Part shown: positions 18,247 through 26,002 of the stretch, in pieces
How the letters are laid out: the number at the start of each line of letters is the position of its first letter
How positions within the stretch are numbered: position 1 is the stretch's first letter
From: Bacillota bacterium
GTDB lineage: Bacteria; Bacillota; Dethiobacteria; Dethiobacterales; Dethiobacteraceae
Length of the DNA: 46,961 bases
Direction of reading: 5' to 3'
Assembly: GCA_018725565.1 (NCBI GenBank)
Contig: QLUR01000021.1
Location: 1 to 46,961, forward strand
Notes under the pieces: model-generated
Seen by the model: only the letters and a program-made list of their open reading frames with translations
What the model was told of the DNA's origin: nothing
The model's database searches: none
Translations under genes and position numbers: made by a program

Positions 18247-19413
18247 TTATTGAGCGCGCAGAGCCTCGATCGGGTTTAATTTCGCGGCTTTGTTCGCCGG
18301 CCAGAGCCCGAAAAACATGCCTACGCAAAGAGAAAAGACGAGGGCGACCGCAACGACCAGCGGGGAGAAGGCCGGGGTCAGATCTGTGAAATTGCTGATA
18401 GCGATACCTGCCCCGTAACCCAAGGCCAGACCGAACAGTCCGCCGAACCCGCTCAGCACAGATGATTCAATCAGGAACTGCAGCAGAATATCTCGTTTTT
18501 TGGCCCCGAGAGCTTTGCAGATACCGATTTCGCGAGTCCGCTCGGTCACCGATACCAGCATGATATTCATAATGCCGATACCGCCCACCAGCAGGGAGAT
18601 GCCGGCAATCCCGCCCAGCATCAAGGTGAGGGTTCCGGTTATTTGTTCCAGAGTGTCCAGGATTTGCGCCTGATCGAACAGTGTGAAGGCCTGATCATCG
18701 CGGAAATGCAGGGTAAGTGCCGCTTCTACGCCGGCAATTACCCTGTCTACCATTTCCGGTGCAGACGCCTGCAGGTAAATGGTGCTGATTCCGCTGATAC
18801 GGAGCAGCCTTTGGGCGGTTGTTACGGGAACAATAATTTTGTCATCGCCTGATCCGCCAAGGCCGGCCCCTTGTTCCTCCAGCAGGCCGATGACGGTAAA
18901 AGGGGTGCCGTCAATACGAATTTCGCGGCCGAGCGGGTCGCCAAGCGGAAAGAGTTCTTCTGCCACGCTGCCACCCAGCAGGACGACATTTTGCCTGAAT
19001 TGAAGGTCGGCTTCCGTGAGGAAACGACCACTTTGCGCAGACTGATTCCGTACGGTCCGGTATTCCGGCGAAGTTCCCTCCAGTGTGGTGTCCAGGGTAA
19101 CATTCCCTTGTTTAACCGTGACGCGCCCGCTGACGACCGGAGCAACAGCCCTGACCCCTTCACGCCCGGCCAGCCGGTTGGCCTCTTCCAGCGACAGGGT
19201 GCGGTGTCCCCGGCCGGTAATATTAACGATAATCAGATTGGGTCCCATTTCCTCGATTTGCTCCGTTACTGCGCCGGTGGCCCCTTGGGCAATGGAAACC
19301 AGTGTCACCACGGAAAATACCCCGATGATAACTCCGAGCATTGTCAGAAAGGAACGCAACTTATGGGACCGAATGGCACCGAAAGACACCTTGATGGCTT
19401 GCAATATTTTCAT
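18247..19413 (-). CDS. MacB/FtsX-type ABC transporter permease
   Basis: This is a 388-residue permease with the MacB topology. One TM helix lies near residues 20-42 (FLTMLGVIIGVFSVVTLVSI), followed by a large extracytoplasmic domain (about 45-265) and then three C-terminal helices. The conserved RTREIGICKALGAKKRDIL stretch lies between them. Such permeases work mechanically with an ATPase and an adaptor to expel peptides, antibiotics or lipids. The gene overlaps the ATPase gene by 4 bases (ATGA). It is the last gene of the operon; its substrate cannot be read from sequence. Confidence 0.92.
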   Translation of the reverse strand: MKILQAIKVSFGAIRSHKLRSFLTMLGVIIGVFSVVTLVSIAQGATGAVTEQIEEMGPNLIIVNITGRGHRTLSLEEANRLAGREGVRAVAPVVSGRVTVKQGNVTLDTTLEGTSPEYRTVRNQSAQSGRFLTEADLQFRQNVVLLGGSVAEELFPLGDPLGREIRIDGTPFTVIGLLEEQGAGLGGSGDDKIIVPVTTAQRLLRISGISTIYLQASAPEMVDRVIAGVEAALTLHFRDDQAFTLFDQAQILDTLEQITGTLTLMLGGIAGISLLVGGIGIMNIMLVSVTERTREIGICKALGAKKRDILLQFLIESSVLSGFGGLFGLALGYGAGIAISNFTDLTPAFSPLVVAVALVFSLCVGMFFGLWPANKAAKLNPIEALRAQ

Positions 19414-20090
19414 GGCACTCTGACTTCCTCCCGAATAATCATACCATCATACATTTTAACAGTTCTTTGGGCCTGTGAGGCCAAGTCTGGATCATGAGTA
19501 ATCAGGACGACCGTTTTGCCTTGCCGATGAAGCTGGTGCAGCAGAGCAATGATTTCATTGCCTGATCCGGAGTCGAGATTGCCGGTCGGCTCATCAGCCA
19601 GTATAACAGATGGCTCGCCCACCAGCGCGCGGGCGATGGCCACACGCTGCTGCTGGCCGCCGGACAGTTGAGTGGGGCGGTGTCGTACCCTGTCGGCAAG
19701 TCCGACCCGCTCAAGAGCCTTCAGCGCCAAACGTGTTCTCTCCTTGCTGCTGATTCCGCGATAGAGCAGAGGTAATTCCACGTTTTCGCGGGCGGAAATC
19801 CTCGGCAGCAAATTGAAACTTTGGAATACAAACCCGATATGCCGGTTGCGGATTTCGGCCAGCCTGTTATCCGGGAGGCGGCCGACATCTTCTCCGTTCA
19901 GGCAGTAAACACCGGAGCTGGGTATATCGAGGCAGCCGATAATATTCATCAAGGTAGATTTGCCCGAACCTGACGGACCTGCGACCGCTATAAATTCTCC
20001 TTCCGCCACCGACAGGCTGACCTCCCGCAGGGCTGCAACCTGCACTCCGTGCAGATAGTAAATCTTATTGACGCCACTGATGGCTATCAT
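19410..20090 (-). CDS. ABC transporter ATPase, MacB/LolD family
   Basis: The 226-residue ATPase has Walker [10 protein letters not shown] (38-46), the Q-loop [11 protein letters not shown] (88-97), signature LSGGQ (142-146), Walker [14 protein letters not shown] (162-174) and the H-loop THD. The DEPTGNLD signature is characteristic of the LolD/MacB/FtsE group. It is ATGA-coupled to both the adaptor gene upstream and the permease gene downstream, so the three proteins are made together as one tripartite pump. Confidence 0.94.
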   Translation of the reverse strand: MIAISGVNKIYYLHGVQVAALREVSLSVAEGEFIAVAGPSGSGKSTLMNIIGCLDIPSSGVYCLNGEDVGRLPDNRLAEIRNRHIGFVFQSFNLLPRISARENVELPLLYRGISSKERTRLALKALERVGLADRVRHRPTQLSGGQQQRVAIARALVGEPSVILADEPTGNLDSGSGNEIIALLHQLHRQGKTVVLITHDPDLASQAQRTVKMYDGMIIREEVRVP

Positions 20091-22432
20091 TCCCTGGCAC
20101 CTCCGGGCATTCTCTGCATCGGGCCGCCGCTGCCCGGACCGTCAAAACCCGGACCGTCAAGATTCTGAGCGCGGTTGCCTCCGGCTCGAAGGGCAAGTTC
20201 CTGACCTTCACTGACGCCGCTAAGAATTTCTATATAATTCATATCGTGAGCCCCGGTTTGTACCTCGACCAGCCTGACCCCCGGCCCGCCTTCCGCAGCG
20301 CCTGCCTGCTGGTCGACCACCGGCAGATAGGTCTTGCCGTCCTGGAACTGAACAGCTTCAATGGGTACCAACAGCGTATCACGGCGGTTTTCCACCAAGA
20401 TTTCTGCGTTAGCTGTCATGCCTGGTTTAAGGCCCCCCGGCTGCTCGATAACAACAGTAACATCAAAGGTGGAGACACCGTCCTGCGTCTGTCCTTCATA
20501 AGCCACCCGGCTTACCTGCCCGGAAATTGCGGCGCCGGGCAGCGCATCGCTTTGAATCTGTACTTTTTGGCCGGGGTTGACTTTTATCACATCCAGTTCG
20601 TCTACAGGTATCACTATGCTCAGCTGGGAGCTATTGACGATTGTGCCGAGAACGGTACCCTGCGCCACAGCATCCCCGAGACCCGGGACCTGTGCCGGAG
20701 GAATCAGCCAGCCGTCCAGAGGAGCCCGGATAACCGCTTCTTGCCTATTGTCACTTTGCTGGTTGATTCTTTCCTGCAGGGCGAGCTGAAGCTTGCGCAA
20801 CCGGAGTTCGGCAGTAATTATCTGCTGTCTTAACTGTTCGGCCTTGTCTCGGTCCGCAATTTCCGCCAGCCCCTGGCCTGTACGAACGAAACTGCCGCTT
20901 TCTGTCAGCAAAGTGATGGTGCCGGCCAGCGGGGCCCGCACAGTAAGCGCTTCCGGGAGTTCGGTCCTGCCTTCGGCTGTCTGCTGGCCTGTTCCAGTGC
21001 TGATTTTCAGCACTCCGGCTTGACCGGCTGCCAATACACCCGGATTTATTATCCGGACTCTTACATCATACAGTGCGGCGGGTACCGGCGCGGTCTTCCC
21101 GGCCCGGGGCACAGAACTGACTTCGGTCACTTTTCCTTGAATGGTCATATTGTACCGGGCCAGATAAAAATCAACCTGCTGCCCCACGACGATACCGTCC
21201 AGCTGCTTTTCGTCAAAGAGCGCGACGGTAGTCATTTTTTCAGTATTCTGCAAGGCGGCAACAATGCTGCCTTCCTGAACGCGGTCACCTTCTTTGGCTT
21301 TCCATTGCAAAACACCATTGCCGGGAGCGAGCACGGTTGTGTTGGAGTATTTGTTGCGTTGTTCATAAAGGCTGGTTAACTCGTTTTGCCGGGATTGAAT
21401 ATCCATGTGCAGTTTTTCAATCTCTGTCTGTGTTTGCGCGGTCAGCGCGGGGCCTGTCAGTTGCGTCAGCCGGCTTAGCTCGCGATAATCATTCCACAGG
21501 CGTGTTTCGGCAGCTGAAATCTGGTTGTTTAACTGAGTCAGGCGCTCAGGGTCTGTTATATGCGCCAAATTTTGGCCGTCCCGCACGGAATCCCCGCTGT
21601 TTACCTGCAGTGATGACAAAGTACCGGAAAGATGGGCGCGGACCTCCTTTGCCTCCGGCAGCAGTAAGCCAGACTGTTCTGCCGCCTGCCTGGTTCCTTC
21701 CGCCGTACGGACCGTCAGCCTGCCCTGCTCACCGGCAGGAATTTTTTGTGGATTGTCAAATTCCGCAGTAACTTCATAAAAGACGGCTAAAGAGGCCTGG
21801 TGCAGCCCCGGGCGGGGCACGGAGCCGACTTCTGCAACCTGTCCGGCGAAATCAAGGTTATGTTCCGGCAGGTGCAAGACGGCCGCCTGTCCCTTGCTGA
21901 TTGCCGCAGCCTGCGTGGCTGTAAACCGGCCCGCCACTTCAAGAAAATCACGCTCTGTTACGGTGGCGATGACGGTACCTGACTGAATCCGGTCACCGTC
22001 CCTTACCTGCCAGGTGATTTCGCCATCCTGCGCTGTATTCACCGTTTGCGCGGTCTTTTCCGCCCGCAGTTTTTCCAGCTCCGCTTCCTGAATGGCGATA
22101 TCGAGGCGGCTCTGTTCAAGCTGCAGTGAGATGTCCTGCACCTCCAGTTCAGCCAGAACCTGCCCTGCACTAACATGACCTTCCTGTACATAGTAACCGC
22201 TCAGGGTCCCTCCCATAGCTACCCGGACATCCCTGCGGGCGACAGCCTCCACCCTTCCCGTGCCGGAGACATTGACCACCAGGTCGCCGCGTTCCACACG
22301 CACTGCGGCCGGACCGGCCGCCTGAGGTTCCCCGGGAGGCCGGCCGGCCATGACCCAATATGCTCCTGCCAGCAACAGCAGTGCGCTGGCTGCAGCGATC
22401 ACTGACTGTCGCCGTAAGATGATTTTCAGCAA
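20087..22432 (-). CDS. Long membrane-fusion (MacA/HlyD-like) adaptor with a duplicated module
   Basis: The frame opens with GTG at 22441, which overlaps the GGAGG ribosome binding site. TTG at 22432 has 9-base spacing and is preferred, giving 781 residues. An N-terminal TM anchor (about 9-30) is followed by HlyD/MacA-type lipoyl and barrel segments. Numbering from the GTG, residues 139-316 and 375-547 are clear duplicates (W-x-x-DGDR/EGDR, EVGSVPR/EVSSVPR, then PEA-x5-RA, AAETRL/TAELRL). A third barrel module spans 573-684. Typical MacA is 370-400 residues, so this is roughly double. The tail is Gly/Pro-rich. Confidence 0.9.
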   Translation of the reverse strand: MLKIILRRQSVIAAASALLLLAGAYWVMAGRPPGEPQAAGPAAVRVERGDLVVNVSGTGRVEAVARRDVRVAMGGTLSGYYVQEGHVSAGQVLAELEVQDISLQLEQSRLDIAIQEAELEKLRAEKTAQTVNTAQDGEITWQVRDGDRIQSGTVIATVTERDFLEVAGRFTATQAAAISKGQAAVLHLPEHNLDFAGQVAEVGSVPRPGLHQASLAVFYEVTAEFDNPQKIPAGEQGRLTVRTAEGTRQAAEQSGLLLPEAKEVRAHLSGTLSSLQVNSGDSVRDGQNLAHITDPERLTQLNNQISAAETRLWNDYRELSRLTQLTGPALTAQTQTEIEKLHMDIQSRQNELTSLYEQRNKYSNTTVLAPGNGVLQWKAKEGDRVQEGSIVAALQNTEKMTTVALFDEKQLDGIVVGQQVDFYLARYNMTIQGKVTEVSSVPRAGKTAPVPAALYDVRVRIINPGVLAAGQAGVLKISTGTGQQTAEGRTELPEALTVRAPLAGTITLLTESGSFVRTGQGLAEIADRDKAEQLRQQIITAELRLRKLQLALQERINQQSDNRQEAVIRAPLDGWLIPPAQVPGLGDAVAQGTVLGTIVNSSQLSIVIPVDELDVIKVNPGQKVQIQSDALPGAAISGQVSRVAYEGQTQDGVSTFDVTVVIEQPGGLKPGMTANAEILVENRRDTLLVPIEAVQFQDGKTYLPVVDQQAGAAEGGPGVRLVEVQTGAHDMNYIEILSGVSEGQELALRAGGNRAQNLDGPGFDGPGSGGPMQRMPGGARE

Positions 22433-22491
22433 TGCCAACACCTCCAGTTATCAGGAACAGGCAAAGAAAAAGCTAACTGCTCCTTATAATG

Positions 22492-22548
22492 ATTGTAAGC
22501 GCGAAATACCGGGCAATTATGAAAAATTTATGGGAAATTATGAAAAAT
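22492..22548. promoter_or_regulatory. Candidate response-regulator operator and efflux-operon promoter
   Basis: TTATG occurs at 22517, 22528 and 22538, a spacing of 11 and 10 bases, each followed by an A-rich tract. The outer two extend to identical AATTATGAAAAAT units (22515-22527 and 22536-22548) 21 bases apart. Helically phased direct repeats are the usual sites of OmpR/PhoB-family regulators. On the minus strand a -10-like TACAAT (22492-22497) lies just beyond them with no good -35, as in activated promoters. The site lies between the efflux operon and the regulator gene. Confidence 0.55.
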
Positions 22549-22582
22549 ATCAGGATGTGCTGAATCAGGCGGTGTTTTTTGC

Positions 22583-22588
22583 TATACT
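22583..22588 (+). promoter_or_regulatory. Possible -10 element of the two-component operon
   Basis: TATACT at 22583-22588 is preceded by TTTTTTGC and lies 24 bases before the response regulator start. No convincing -35 is seen at 16-18 bases upstream, so the promoter may depend on an activator bound at the TTATG repeats. This call is weak. Confidence 0.3.
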
Positions 22589-22611
22589 TATGGCAATCGG
22601 GAGGTGAGAAA

Positions 22612-23280
22612 TTGTCCTACCGGGTCTTTCTCGTGGAAGATGACCGTAACCTAAACTCAGTGCTGACATCTTATCTGAAAAATGAGGGATGGCAGGTTCG
22701 CTCATTTATGACCGGCTCTGCCGCCAAAGCCGCCATTAAGGATGCGCCTCACTTGTGGATTCTGGATATCATGCTGCCTGACAGCGATGGCTATCAACTG
22801 CTGCGGGAAATTAAAGAATCTGCGCACCAAGTCCCTGTTATTTTTATTTCTGCCAGGGACGCCGATATAGACCGGATTATTGGCTTGGAAATGGGGAGTG
22901 ACGACTACCTGCCCAAGCCGTTTCTGCCCCGCGAGCTGGTCATCCGGGCCAGAAAGCTGCTGGAGCGTGTCTATGGCAGGCGGTCCAAGCCCCTTCTGCT
23001 ACAGGTTAAGAACTACACCATAGATGAGGCGGGCCGCAGGGCCTATGCCGGCTATCAACAACTGGACCTGACGGCGAAAGAATTCGACCTGCTCCTTTCT
23101 CTGCTCCGAAACCTGGGGCAGGTTCTGTCACGGGAGCAACTCCTTAACCGTGTCTGGGGACATGACTATTTTGGTTCTGACCGCGTGGTAGATGACCTGG
23201 TGCGCCGCCTGCGCAAGAAAATGCCTGATTTGCATATCGAGACGCTATATGGCTTTGGTTACAGGCTGGTAAAGTCATGA
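22612..23280 (+). CDS. OmpR/PhoB-family response regulator
   Basis: The frame opens at 22579, but TTG 22612 follows GGGAGGTGAG and gives 222 residues (MSYRVFLVEDDRNLNSVL). The receiver domain has the acidic pair E9/D10/D11, phospho-acceptor D52 (LDIMLPD) and the conserved lysine in KPFLPREL near 102. A winged-helix DNA-binding domain follows from about 130 (LTAKEFDLLLSLLRNLGQVLSREQL). It is ATGA-coupled to the kinase gene. It probably controls the divergent efflux operon and itself. Confidence 0.94.
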   Translation: MSYRVFLVEDDRNLNSVLTSYLKNEGWQVRSFMTGSAAKAAIKDAPHLWILDIMLPDSDGYQLLREIKESAHQVPVIFISARDADIDRIIGLEMGSDDYLPKPFLPRELVIRARKLLERVYGRRSKPLLLQVKNYTIDEAGRRAYAGYQQLDLTAKEFDLLLSLLRNLGQVLSREQLLNRVWGHDYFGSDRVVDDLVRRLRKKMPDLHIETLYGFGYRLVKS

Positions 23281-24650
23281 AAAACAAACCGCTTTTTATA
23301 CAGATTTGGCTGGTCTTTACCCTGTTTTCCTTAGTCGTTTTTCTGTCGTTGGCCGGCTTATTTCCGCGTACGCTCCGGGATTTCTTCACCTGGGAAATTT
23401 ATGCCACGATTGAAAACGCTCAGGAACTGGCGCTCAACCGCGCTTCGGGAGTCCTCCCGGGAGAAGTTCAGGAGATTTGGCCGTCAGGTGATCGCCCCTT
23501 ACCGGTAAGGGATATCCGAACAGTCAGGCATTTTGTCATTTCAGGTGATACTCCTCCTGTCGGTATGCTTCCTTTGCCCTCCGACTTCATCAGCGAAGTA
23601 CAGGCGCAGGCCAGAAACCAGAAAACCGGCAGTCAACGCTATAGCGGACGGGTGCTGAACCGCAAGATATTTTACGTTATAACCAGGGAAGATACTTTGG
23701 GACAACCGGCTTTTCTCATTTCTTACATGTGGGATACCTACCGGGAAGGTTTGGTGCGGACACTGTTTGCCAGACTTACTCGTCTTATGGTCTTTGTTTT
23801 TTTGTTCAGCTGGCTCCTTTCTTTCTGGCTGGCCCGCTATCTTTCCAGACCGCTAGTGACGCTTGAACAGCAGGTGCACAGGATCGCCCGGCGCGACTGG
23901 CATGAACCTGTTCGGCTGCCGAGAAAAGACGAAATTGGCCGCCTGGGAGCATCCATTGAGAAATTACGTACGCAGCTGCTTCGGCACGATGAAGACCAGC
24001 GGTCGTTTCTGCAACACATTTCCCACGAACTGAAAACACCGGTAATGGTTATCCGCGCCTTTGCCCAGTCGATCCGCGACGGCATTTTCCCCAAAGGAGA
24101 CCTGGCCGGCTCCTTGCAGGTCATTGATGAAGCAGCGGAGCGGCTGGAAAAGAGAATCCGCAGCCTGCTGTATTTGAACAAGCTGGATTATCTGGAGTCC
24201 CGTAAGCCTGAGCGTGAACATGTTGACCTGCATCTTCTGGCGGAGGAAGTGGCGGATCTTTTTCGCTGGCGCCGGGCCGGGCTTGACTGGAGATTGTCTT
24301 TTGAACCGGTTGCTGTTTCCGGAGACAGGGAACAACTGCGTATCGCCCTGGAAAATTTGTTAGATAACCAGCTTCGCTACGCCAAAAGTAATATTGCTGT
24401 CACAGTCCAAAAAAAAGCAGGCCATGTCGTCATTCAGGTTTGGAATGACGGGCCTGCGATCGAGCCGGCCATGCTGGAGACCTTGTTTGAAAAGTTCCAG
24501 AAAGGATATAAAGGCGAATTTGGCCTTGGTCTGGCCATTGCCCGGCGCATTGCTGACCTGCATGGAGCAAAGGTTAGCGTCGCCAATGAAAACGAGGGAG
24601 TTTCCTTTACCCTGGAATTCCCAACACAGGACAATCTTACGGAAAGCTAA
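23277..24650 (+). CDS. Sensor histidine kinase (HAMP-HisKA-HATPase)
   Basis: The 457-residue membrane kinase has TM1 at about 8-29, an extracytoplasmic sensor region of about 130 residues, TM2 at about 168-188 and HAMP at about 188-240. The phospho-acceptor is H250 (HISHELKTP). The N-box is ENLLDNQ (359-365), G1 is NDGPAI (390-395) and G2 is GEFGLGLAIARR. The ligand of the sensor region is unknown. It pairs with the upstream regulator gene, whose stop overlaps its start. The gene ends 7 bases from the convergent MFS gene. Confidence 0.94.
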   Translation: MKNKPLFIQIWLVFTLFSLVVFLSLAGLFPRTLRDFFTWEIYATIENAQELALNRASGVLPGEVQEIWPSGDRPLPVRDIRTVRHFVISGDTPPVGMLPLPSDFISEVQAQARNQKTGSQRYSGRVLNRKIFYVITREDTLGQPAFLISYMWDTYREGLVRTLFARLTRLMVFVFLFSWLLSFWLARYLSRPLVTLEQQVHRIARRDWHEPVRLPRKDEIGRLGASIEKLRTQLLRHDEDQRSFLQHISHELKTPVMVIRAFAQSIRDGIFPKGDLAGSLQVIDEAAERLEKRIRSLLYLNKLDYLESRKPEREHVDLHLLAEEVADLFRWRRAGLDWRLSFEPVAVSGDREQLRIALENLLDNQLRYAKSNIAVTVQKKAGHVVIQVWNDGPAIEPAMLETLFEKFQKGYKGEFGLGLAIARRIADLHGAKVSVANENEGVSFTLEFPTQDNLTES

Positions 24651-24657
24651 ACAGGGC

Positions 24658-25761
24658 CTACGGTGACTGATCTTTCAGGGAGGGGAGGACGGTTTGCCGG
24701 AGAGAAGTCAACAAGCCGACCAAGGTTATGACAGCGGCAAATAGCATAACTGACCGGTACCCGAACAACTGTGAAATCAGGCCGCCGACCAGCGGGCCAA
24801 CCGCGCCGCTTAAGTTGATGGCGGCAAAAAATACTCCGCTGGCGGTGCCTTTTTCTTCGCCGCTTTTCAGGACGACAAGGAGAGAGCCGACATACAGGAA
24901 AGCCCAGGAAACCCCCAGCAGCACTTGGAGCGGGATGACCTGCAGATGATTATGTATCAAGGTGTAGCCGAGAAAGACTACGACAGAAAGTATTTGTCCG
25001 GTAAGGAGCACCGTTTTCTCGGAAAAATTTTCTACCAGGCGCATGGCGATAAACTGAAAGGTGAAATTAATACCCCACAGCAGCCCGATCCATGTTTTAG
25101 AGGCGCCGAGTGAGGCAAAAAAGAGGGGCAGTATAACCCAGATGGCAGTAGCGCCAAGGTGGCGCAAGAAAAACGCCAGTAATACTCTGCTGTTGCGACG
25201 GGCGACAGCCAAGGGGCGGGGTATCTCTTTAGGCTTGGTTGACACTGCTTCCTGCATGAAGAGGGAAACAAGAAACGCGGCTAGGCAAAGAAGGGTACTG
25301 AAAATAAACAGGGTATTGTAGTCGGCCAGAGTAGTGGCGACCAGCGTGCCACCGATCCAGCCGAGTGAACCGTACGAGCTGAATTTGCCCATATTGCCGC
25401 TGGATTCGTAAATATAAGCGATAAGTGCCGCGGTGGAGATGCCTAAGCTAAAGCCGACCAGAGCCCGGAACACGAATAGCGCAGTCAGGTTGAAAGAGAG
25501 CGTCTGGGCCAGGAAAGCGACGCTGCTGGCCGCCAGTCCGAAACGAATAAATAATAGCCTGCCCAGCAGGTCCGACTTCCATCCAAAAAAAAGAGAGGAA
25601 AGCAGGTAGGCAACACCGAAAGCGGCACCGACCAGTCCAACCTCGAAGGAAGAAGCGCCAAGGTCAGCGCTGAGCAGCGGGATGAATATTTGGGAAGACA
25701 TGATGGCGCTGTGCAAGAGGAAAGTAATCAGATTGGCTTGTAACCTGACAGTGTCTGTCAT
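24658..25761 (-). CDS. Major facilitator superfamily transporter
   Basis: The 367-residue polytopic membrane protein has about 11-12 hydrophobic helices in two halves. The loop-2 MFS motif appears as GWKSDLLGRLLFIR near residues 60-73. An internal basic loop (TKPKEIPRPLAVARRNSR) separates the halves near 173-190. It resembles drug-efflux or sugar-efflux MFS members, but the substrate is not evident. It is transcribed alone from a good promoter (25842-25871). Convergence with the kinase gene suggests a loose functional grouping only. Confidence 0.85.
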   Translation of the reverse strand: MTDTVRLQANLITFLLHSAIMSSQIFIPLLSADLGASSFEVGLVGAAFGVAYLLSSLFFGWKSDLLGRLLFIRFGLAASSVAFLAQTLSFNLTALFVFRALVGFSLGISTAALIAYIYESSGNMGKFSSYGSLGWIGGTLVATTLADYNTLFIFSTLLCLAAFLVSLFMQEAVSTKPKEIPRPLAVARRNSRVLLAFFLRHLGATAIWVILPLFFASLGASKTWIGLLWGINFTFQFIAMRLVENFSEKTVLLTGQILSVVVFLGYTLIHNHLQVIPLQVLLGVSWAFLYVGSLLVVLKSGEEKGTASGVFFAAINLSGAVGPLVGGLISQLFGYRSVMLFAAVITLVGLLTSLRQTVLPSLKDQSP

Positions 25762-25841
25762 AGTGAAGAGTAGACCCGGTTTAGTTTATACAATGAGGAA
25801 GCGCTCCTTAGAACTGACGGCTCCGGCCGGCAATTAGTTAT

Positions 25842-25871
25842 ATTGTAGGTTGCAGGCGGAGAAATTGTCAA
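25842..25871 (-). promoter_or_regulatory. Sigma-A-type promoter of the MFS gene
   Basis: On the minus strand TTGACA (25866-25871) and TACAAT (25842-25847) are separated by 18 bases, about 80 bases before the MFS start. The -35 hexamer overlaps that of the candidate rightward promoter for the acylase gene, so the two may compete. Confidence 0.55.
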
Positions 25872-25893
25872 TTGTCTTGCGCAATTATTTTAT
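25865..25893 (+). promoter_or_regulatory. Candidate promoter of the penicillin-acylase-family gene
   Basis: TTGTCA (25865-25870), a 17-base spacer and TTTTAT (25888-25893) lie about 110 bases before the ATG. The -10 is imperfect. The -35 lies back to back with the -35 of the MFS promoter. Confidence 0.4.
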
Positions 25894-26002
25894 CTCTGAC
25901 TTACAGTAAGTAAAATTTTTAGAGAATTCAAAATTCGCGCCAGGAAAATTGCAGGCTTGGAGTGAATAATTTTTGGAAAATAAACTTTCAGGGGAGGTTA
26001 CA

